In this document: positions 59,832 to 64,000 of the stretch, in pieces
Layout of the letters: every line of letters starts with the position of its first letter
How positions within the stretch are numbered: position 1 is the stretch's first letter
DNA from: Bacteroidota bacterium
Lineage (GTDB): Bacteria > Bacteroidota > Bacteroidia > AKYH767-A > 2013-40CM-41-45
NCBI GenBank assembly: GCA_016708785.1
Contig: JADJFC010000015.1
Coordinates: forward strand, 62,001 to 126,000
Reading direction: 5' to 3'
Length of the DNA: 64,000 bases
Notes under the pieces: model-generated
The model's input: the letters and a program-made list of their open reading frames with translations, nothing else
The model's database searches: none
Told to the model about the DNA's origin: nothing
Program-made: the position numbers and the translations under genes

Positions 59832-62663
59832 ATGAAAACAACTACAAAGTTCAAAGCTATTCTATTTGCATTGGCCGGATTTATTTCGGTTGGGAACACT
59901 GCAAATGCGCAATTAGCTTTTACCGATTCCAATTCCAAAATTTCAGGTCCGTTTCACAGCGGATGTGCGACGACAGTAACTGATGTAAACTTCGACGGAA
60001 TGGATGACCTCTTCCGTTTGGACCAGGGCAATGCACTTTATCTTGATCTTCAGAATAGAGATGGAAGCTTCACAACTCACTTCATTGTAAATCATGGTGG
60101 CGGAAGTTCGTGGGCAATGACGTGTGCTGACGTTGATCAGAATGGATGGAAAGATGTCGCTTTTGATGGTGGCTCAGGAATTCAGGTGATCAAAATTTTC
60201 GGTGGCGGCGGTAGCATCACTTACACATCAATGACATTAGCGAATTCAGGTTTCTTTCTTCAGAATGCAACATTTGCAGATATGAATAATGATGGCTGGA
60301 TCGATCTATTTTGTTGTGATGACAATGGTCCTAGTCAACTTTACTTAAATGACGGAGCAGGTCTTCTGAACATTTCGACATTCGTAAACTTCGCAGTGAA
60401 TCCGGGTATTGATTACAATGGCGACCCTGCTGATTCAGGAAATTATGGAAGTACATGGATCGATTTCGATAACGATAACGACCTTGATCTTTATGTAGCA
60501 CATTGTCGTCAAAGTACAACTAGTCCGACAGATCTACGTCGCATCAATCGTTTATTCGTGAACGACGGTTCAAATAACTATACTGAAATGGCAAATGCTT
60601 TTGGTATCGATATCGGATGGCAGACATGGACAGCTAGTTTTGGAGATCTTGACAATGATGGAGATTTGGATTTGGTTTTAACAAATCATGATCACACAAG
60701 TCAAATTTTCGTTAACGATGGAACCGGTCACTACACAGAAAATATGTCTACAGGATTTAACACAGACGCTATCACTCCTATCGAGTCAGTTGTTGAAGAT
60801 TTCGATAACGATGGTTATGCAGACATCTTGGTTACAGGTTCAGAGTGGATGTATTGGAAAAACAATGGCAATATGACATTTTCTCAAGTGAATAATCTAT
60901 TTGCTTCAAACGGTATGTTATCTTTTGCATCAGGAGATTTGAATCATGATGGATTTATTGACATCTATTCTTCATATGGCGACATCTATACTTCACCATC
61001 TTCAGTTGCAGACGTAATGTATTTGAATAATGGAAATGCAAACAACTTCATCACATTTGATATCAAAGGAACAACTTCAAACATCAATGCAATTGGTGGA
61101 CGTGCTACAATATACGGTCCATGGGGTGTTCAGGTTCGTGAAGTTCGTGCCGGTGAAAGTTATGGTACTTGCAATTCTTCGCAATTACATTTTGGTTTAG
61201 GTTCAAATACTGTTGTTGATTCAGCTGTTGTTCGTTTCCCTTCAGGTACAGAGCAACGTTTTTATGGACTAGAATCAAATCAGTTTGTGTCAGTATTGGA
61301 AGGCACTTGTTCAGTAACAGGAAACATAGTTTCAGGTCCATCTGCAATTTGTACAGGCCAGACAGCTACATTAACTGCATCAGCAGGTTTCGCAGCTTAT
61401 GATTGGTCAAATGGAGATGCAGGTATGACTTCAACAGTTAGTACTGCCGGACAATACAATGTTGCAGTTACTGATGGTGGTTGTACAAACGTATCACCTT
61501 CTATTATCCTAGCTTTGAATCCGGATGAAACTCCAACTGTAAGCACATCTGGTGAAGTCGTATTTTGTCATGGTGGTTCGGTTACTTTACAAAGTACACC
61601 AGCAACAAGTTATTCATGGTCAAATGGCGGAACAGGACAATCAGAAGTGATCACTGAATCAGGCTTATATTCAGTAACGATTCAGGGAGTTTGTGGAAGT
61701 TTCACATCAGCTCCTGTTTTAGTTGACGTTTTAACACCACCAAATCCGGTTGCAAATGGAACTGTGATAACAACACCTCAAGCTGTAACTTTGAATGCAA
61801 CAGGAGATCTTGTAAACTGGTATGACCAACAAGTGGGTGGAACATTGCTTGCGACAGGTTTATCATATACAACACCGGTTATTTCAATTCCAACTACATA
61901 CTGGATTGATAATACACTATCTTATCAAGGAGCTACAGATTTCACAGGAATGCCATACCATCAAGGAACAGCATTTTCAGGTGGAACTACGAATGGCACA
62001 AATGACTTCACTGTTCTTGCACCATGTACATTACACTCTGTGAAAGTGTACACTGATTCTGTTGGAATGAGAGAGATCCAGTTATTAGATGCATCGAATG
62101 CTGTCGTGAACAGTGTAATGGTAAATATCCCTGTAGATTCATCACGTGTAACATTGAATTTTGCATTGACACCGGGCACTTATCACCTGACAACAAATTC
62201 AACAGTGAACCAGTCATCATTTGGAACTAACGCTCCTCGTCTGCGTCGTTCAAGCTTAAACGTACTTTATCCGTATACGATCAACAATTTAATTAGCGTT
62301 ACAGGTTCAAACCAAGGAGCATTCTATTACTACTACTTCTTTGATTGGGAAGTACAAGCTGCTTCTTACAATTGCACTAGCGATAGAATTCCGGTATTGG
62401 TTGACGTTTCAACAGGTATCAATGACATCGCTTTCCAAGGTGTTTCAATTTATCCGAATCCTGCTCACGACTTCGTAACGATTGATACAGACAGTCCGAT
62501 CTTAGTGAATGTGTATGATGCTTCATCAAGATTAGTGAAGTCAGATAAATACACTGCATCGTCAAATAAATTATCGATCTCTGATCTTGCATCGGGTATT
62601 TATCAAATCAGATTAACGAAAGATGGTAAAACTGCAAATTACAAGTTGGTGGTAAATAATTAA
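59832..62663 (+). CDS. FG-GAP/VCBS propeller protein with ASPIC/UnbV, Ig-like and T9SS domains
   Basis: 943 residues, intact. Signal peptide (ending NANAQLAF); seven or so FG-GAP/VCBS blades with calcium-type loops such as DVNFDGMDD, DVDQNGWKD, DMNNDGWID, DFDNDNDLDLY, DLDNDGDLDLV, DFDNDGYAD and DLNHDGFIDIY. Then an ASPIC/UnbV domain (GGRATIYGPWGVQVREVRAG ... FGLGSNTVVDSAVVRFPSG), Ig-like domains with YDWSNGD and YSWSNGG, and a sorting domain (IYPNPAHDFVTI, LASGIYQIRLTKDGK). Homologous to the CRTAC1-like family; a calcium-bound surface protein. It lies 39 bases after the cytochrome gene and is probably in its operon. Confidence 0.85.
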   Translation: MKTTTKFKAILFALAGFISVGNTANAQLAFTDSNSKISGPFHSGCATTVTDVNFDGMDDLFRLDQGNALYLDLQNRDGSFTTHFIVNHGGGSSWAMTCADVDQNGWKDVAFDGGSGIQVIKIFGGGGSITYTSMTLANSGFFLQNATFADMNNDGWIDLFCCDDNGPSQLYLNDGAGLLNISTFVNFAVNPGIDYNGDPADSGNYGSTWIDFDNDNDLDLYVAHCRQSTTSPTDLRRINRLFVNDGSNNYTEMANAFGIDIGWQTWTASFGDLDNDGDLDLVLTNHDHTSQIFVNDGTGHYTENMSTGFNTDAITPIESVVEDFDNDGYADILVTGSEWMYWKNNGNMTFSQVNNLFASNGMLSFASGDLNHDGFIDIYSSYGDIYTSPSSVADVMYLNNGNANNFITFDIKGTTSNINAIGGRATIYGPWGVQVREVRAGESYGTCNSSQLHFGLGSNTVVDSAVVRFPSGTEQRFYGLESNQFVSVLEGTCSVTGNIVSGPSAICTGQTATLTASAGFAAYDWSNGDAGMTSTVSTAGQYNVAVTDGGCTNVSPSIILALNPDETPTVSTSGEVVFCHGGSVTLQSTPATSYSWSNGGTGQSEVITESGLYSVTIQGVCGSFTSAPVLVDVLTPPNPVANGTVITTPQAVTLNATGDLVNWYDQQVGGTLLATGLSYTTPVISIPTTYWIDNTLSYQGATDFTGMPYHQGTAFSGGTTNGTNDFTVLAPCTLHSVKVYTDSVGMREIQLLDASNAVVNSVMVNIPVDSSRVTLNFALTPGTYHLTTNSTVNQSSFGTNAPRLRRSSLNVLYPYTINNLISVTGSNQGAFYYYYFFDWEVQAASYNCTSDRIPVLVDVSTGINDIAFQGVSIYPNPAHDFVTIDTDSPILVNVYDASSRLVKSDKYTASSNKLSISDLASGIYQIRLTKDGKTANYKLVVNN

Positions 62664-62683
62664 AAAATAAAAAGAAAAAGAAA

Positions 62684-62713
62684 AAAATCCCGCTACTCAG
62701 CGGGATTTTTTTT
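62684..62713 (+). terminator. intrinsic terminator
   Basis: AATCCCGC-TACTCA-GCGGGATT, preceded by a run of A and followed by nine T, 21 bases after the stop of the FG-GAP gene and before the convergent gene. Bidirectional in form. Confidence 0.9.
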
Positions 62714-62753
62714 ATCCATTAAATGTTTGAATGAAAATCTATTTGATATTCTA

Positions 62754-63942
62754 TCATTTTTGAATTATCAATTTATCCTGATACACTTCATTGCCGGAAT
62801 TTAGTGAATAGAAGTACAATCCTGAATTTAACTCACTGACATCAATAACGGCTTGATTTGCGGCATTGATGGATTCTGAAATACATAACTTACCATCTAT
62901 TGAATAAATATTACAAATAGTATTGATTGAGTTGATTTTAAATTTAAAATTCAATACATATTTGCAGGATTGGATAAACACTGCGTGCAATTTCATGTTT
63001 TCGGAAACAGAATTTATCACGCCGGTTTTTGAGGCAATAAATAAATCTGTCTCCGACCAGATGTTATTTGCAGCTTTTGCATATACCAACCATTCATCAT
63101 TTTGTGAACTAGATGGCTGAACACTATAGTAACTAGAATCAAACAACTCAGGAATAATCTGGTGTAGAAACATTGAAAGTATCGAATGGTGATGCTCTTT
63201 CCATTCTGCCCAGATTGGAAAGACTGGTTACAGGAGTCATTGAAAGATAGAAAGTAAGTCCATCATTAGAAATTCGTCCATTGGTTGAAGTAAATCCGGC
63301 AGGAAAAGTAATTTCACGTACAAAATCATAAGTGAATTGATTCAACTTAGTCATTTCAATGAGTTTTGCACCTCCGGAATAAAAAGCATACACGAACATT
63401 TGTGTTCCGGCTGAATCAAACGACAAACTTCGATAGAAAGATGGCATTACCGGCAAGTTCATAGTCAAAATCTGCTGGGATTGGTAAAAGGAGAAGTAAT
63501 ATTAAGTCTTACTATAATGAACAATATCTGGTCCTTCGCAACCAAACAATTCTAGTTCATTTCTTGACAAAGTAAAACTTGTTCCGTCACACCCAAACTA
63601 ACTGGAACTGTCCAATGGCACATTTATATTTATTCGCTCACTCAAAAAAGTCAGTGAGTAAGAGTTTGTGTGTATAATATAATCTACATCCATTTGCAGA
63701 AATCCATGGAAAAGCATCCGCTGCTGTTGAATCGTTAACTTCATCTAATGATAAAGGACTGAAAGAATGACTGACAGTAAATTATTTTAATTGTATGGTG
63801 GTTGATATTGATTCGCAAAAGTTAGCTTTAGAATTTTTTAGTTTCGATTCAATTGATATCTAAATTCGAAATAATTGCAGGTAGTTCAAAAACACAATGG
63901 ATTTATTGAGCAAGCAAAAACAAATTAGAAGAAGTTTTTCAT
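62754..63942 (-). pseudogene. secreted PD40-type propeller protein with T9SS domain, many frame breaks
   Basis: The pieces fit one gene. Near ATG 63942 is a broken signal peptide, then FELPAIISNLDIN, SKANFCESISTTIQL and SPLSLDEVNDSTAADAFPWISANGCRLYYT, the last being a PD40/TolB-like blade start. DGTSFTLSRNELELFGC follows, then MPSFYRSLSFDSAGTQMFVYAF and RISNDGLTFYLSMT, and after an indel near 63155, ELFDSSYYSVQPSSSQNDEWLVYAK. The end (ICNIYSIDGKLCISES ... LNSGLYFYSLNSGNEVYQDKLIIQK) is a type A sorting domain. At least six breaks are needed, most of them in the first 500 bases, a higher density than elsewhere, so it is either decayed or in a poorly covered part of the assembly. Confidence 0.6.
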
Positions 63943-64000
63943 AGTTAAATGGTTTAATTTAATCTAAGGTAAAATTGCAATTCAAAAATATATAATAGAA

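Noticed and set aside
1..64000. Insertion sequences, integrases, tRNA or rRNA genes
   Set aside because: No transposase or recombinase motif and no tRNA or rRNA sequence was recognised on either strand.

Overview
This window looks like a chromosomal segment of an AT-rich Bacteroidota bacterium. It carries about ten proteins with type IX secretion (T9SS) C-terminal sorting domains, one with the gliding-motility type B domain, a Porin_10-like porin, ribonuclease Y, 6S RNA and zapA in one neighbourhood, parE-parC in tandem, and promoters of the Bacteroidota form TTG-N18..20-TAnnTTTG. I see no rRNA, tRNA, transposase, prophage or CRISPR array.

Layout. 1-2387: edge of a polysaccharide cluster (asnB fragment, methyltransferase, glycosyltransferase). 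2380-12187: secreted proteins (PKD/gliding-type adhesin, Kelch protein, two paralogues of an unnamed barrel-like family) plus an isoaspartyl peptidase. 12261-24207: housekeeping genes (AddB-like nuclease, PspC, porin, a secreted protein often mislabelled asparagine synthetase B, parC, parE, DUF167, an AcpH-like phosphodiesterase). 24325-25639: a Kazal-domain protein overlapping, tail to tail, an isolated cas6. 25692-42802: one long leftward polysaccharide gene cluster of about 18 genes, running from wzm/wzt through glycosyltransferases, methyltransferases, a deacetylase, wecB, a NeuD/PglD-like acyltransferase, an O-antigen ligase-like protein and a DegT aminotransferase to an initiating sugar-phosphate transferase. 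Most of these genes are coupled by ATGA-type overlaps. 42917-49416: rny, 6S RNA, zapA, a coiled-coil protein, lolD, a GNAT-like protein, selD and mnmH. 50104-63942: a second block of T9SS cargo, including a giant third member of the barrel-like family with a beta-helix, a pentaheme cytochrome, and an FG-GAP/ASPIC protein.

Sequence quality. More than thirty genes or gene parts are split by single-base indels, nearly always one missing base, often in an A/T run, in genes that must be intact in a living cell (parC, parE, lolD). This points to uncorrected long-read or low-coverage assembly. Each such gene is therefore given below over its full inferred span, with the break noted, rather than as fragments. 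One junction (near 40960, between wzt and a methyltransferase) cannot be repaired by one base and looks like a true or assembly deletion.

Most notable: a three-member secreted protein family with two conserved acidic motifs and no function I can name; a cas6 with no CRISPR or other cas genes; a series of intergenic inverted repeats each built from a different short repeated word; and several genes whose -7 promoter box ends only 4-5 bases before the start codon, implying leaderless mRNAs.
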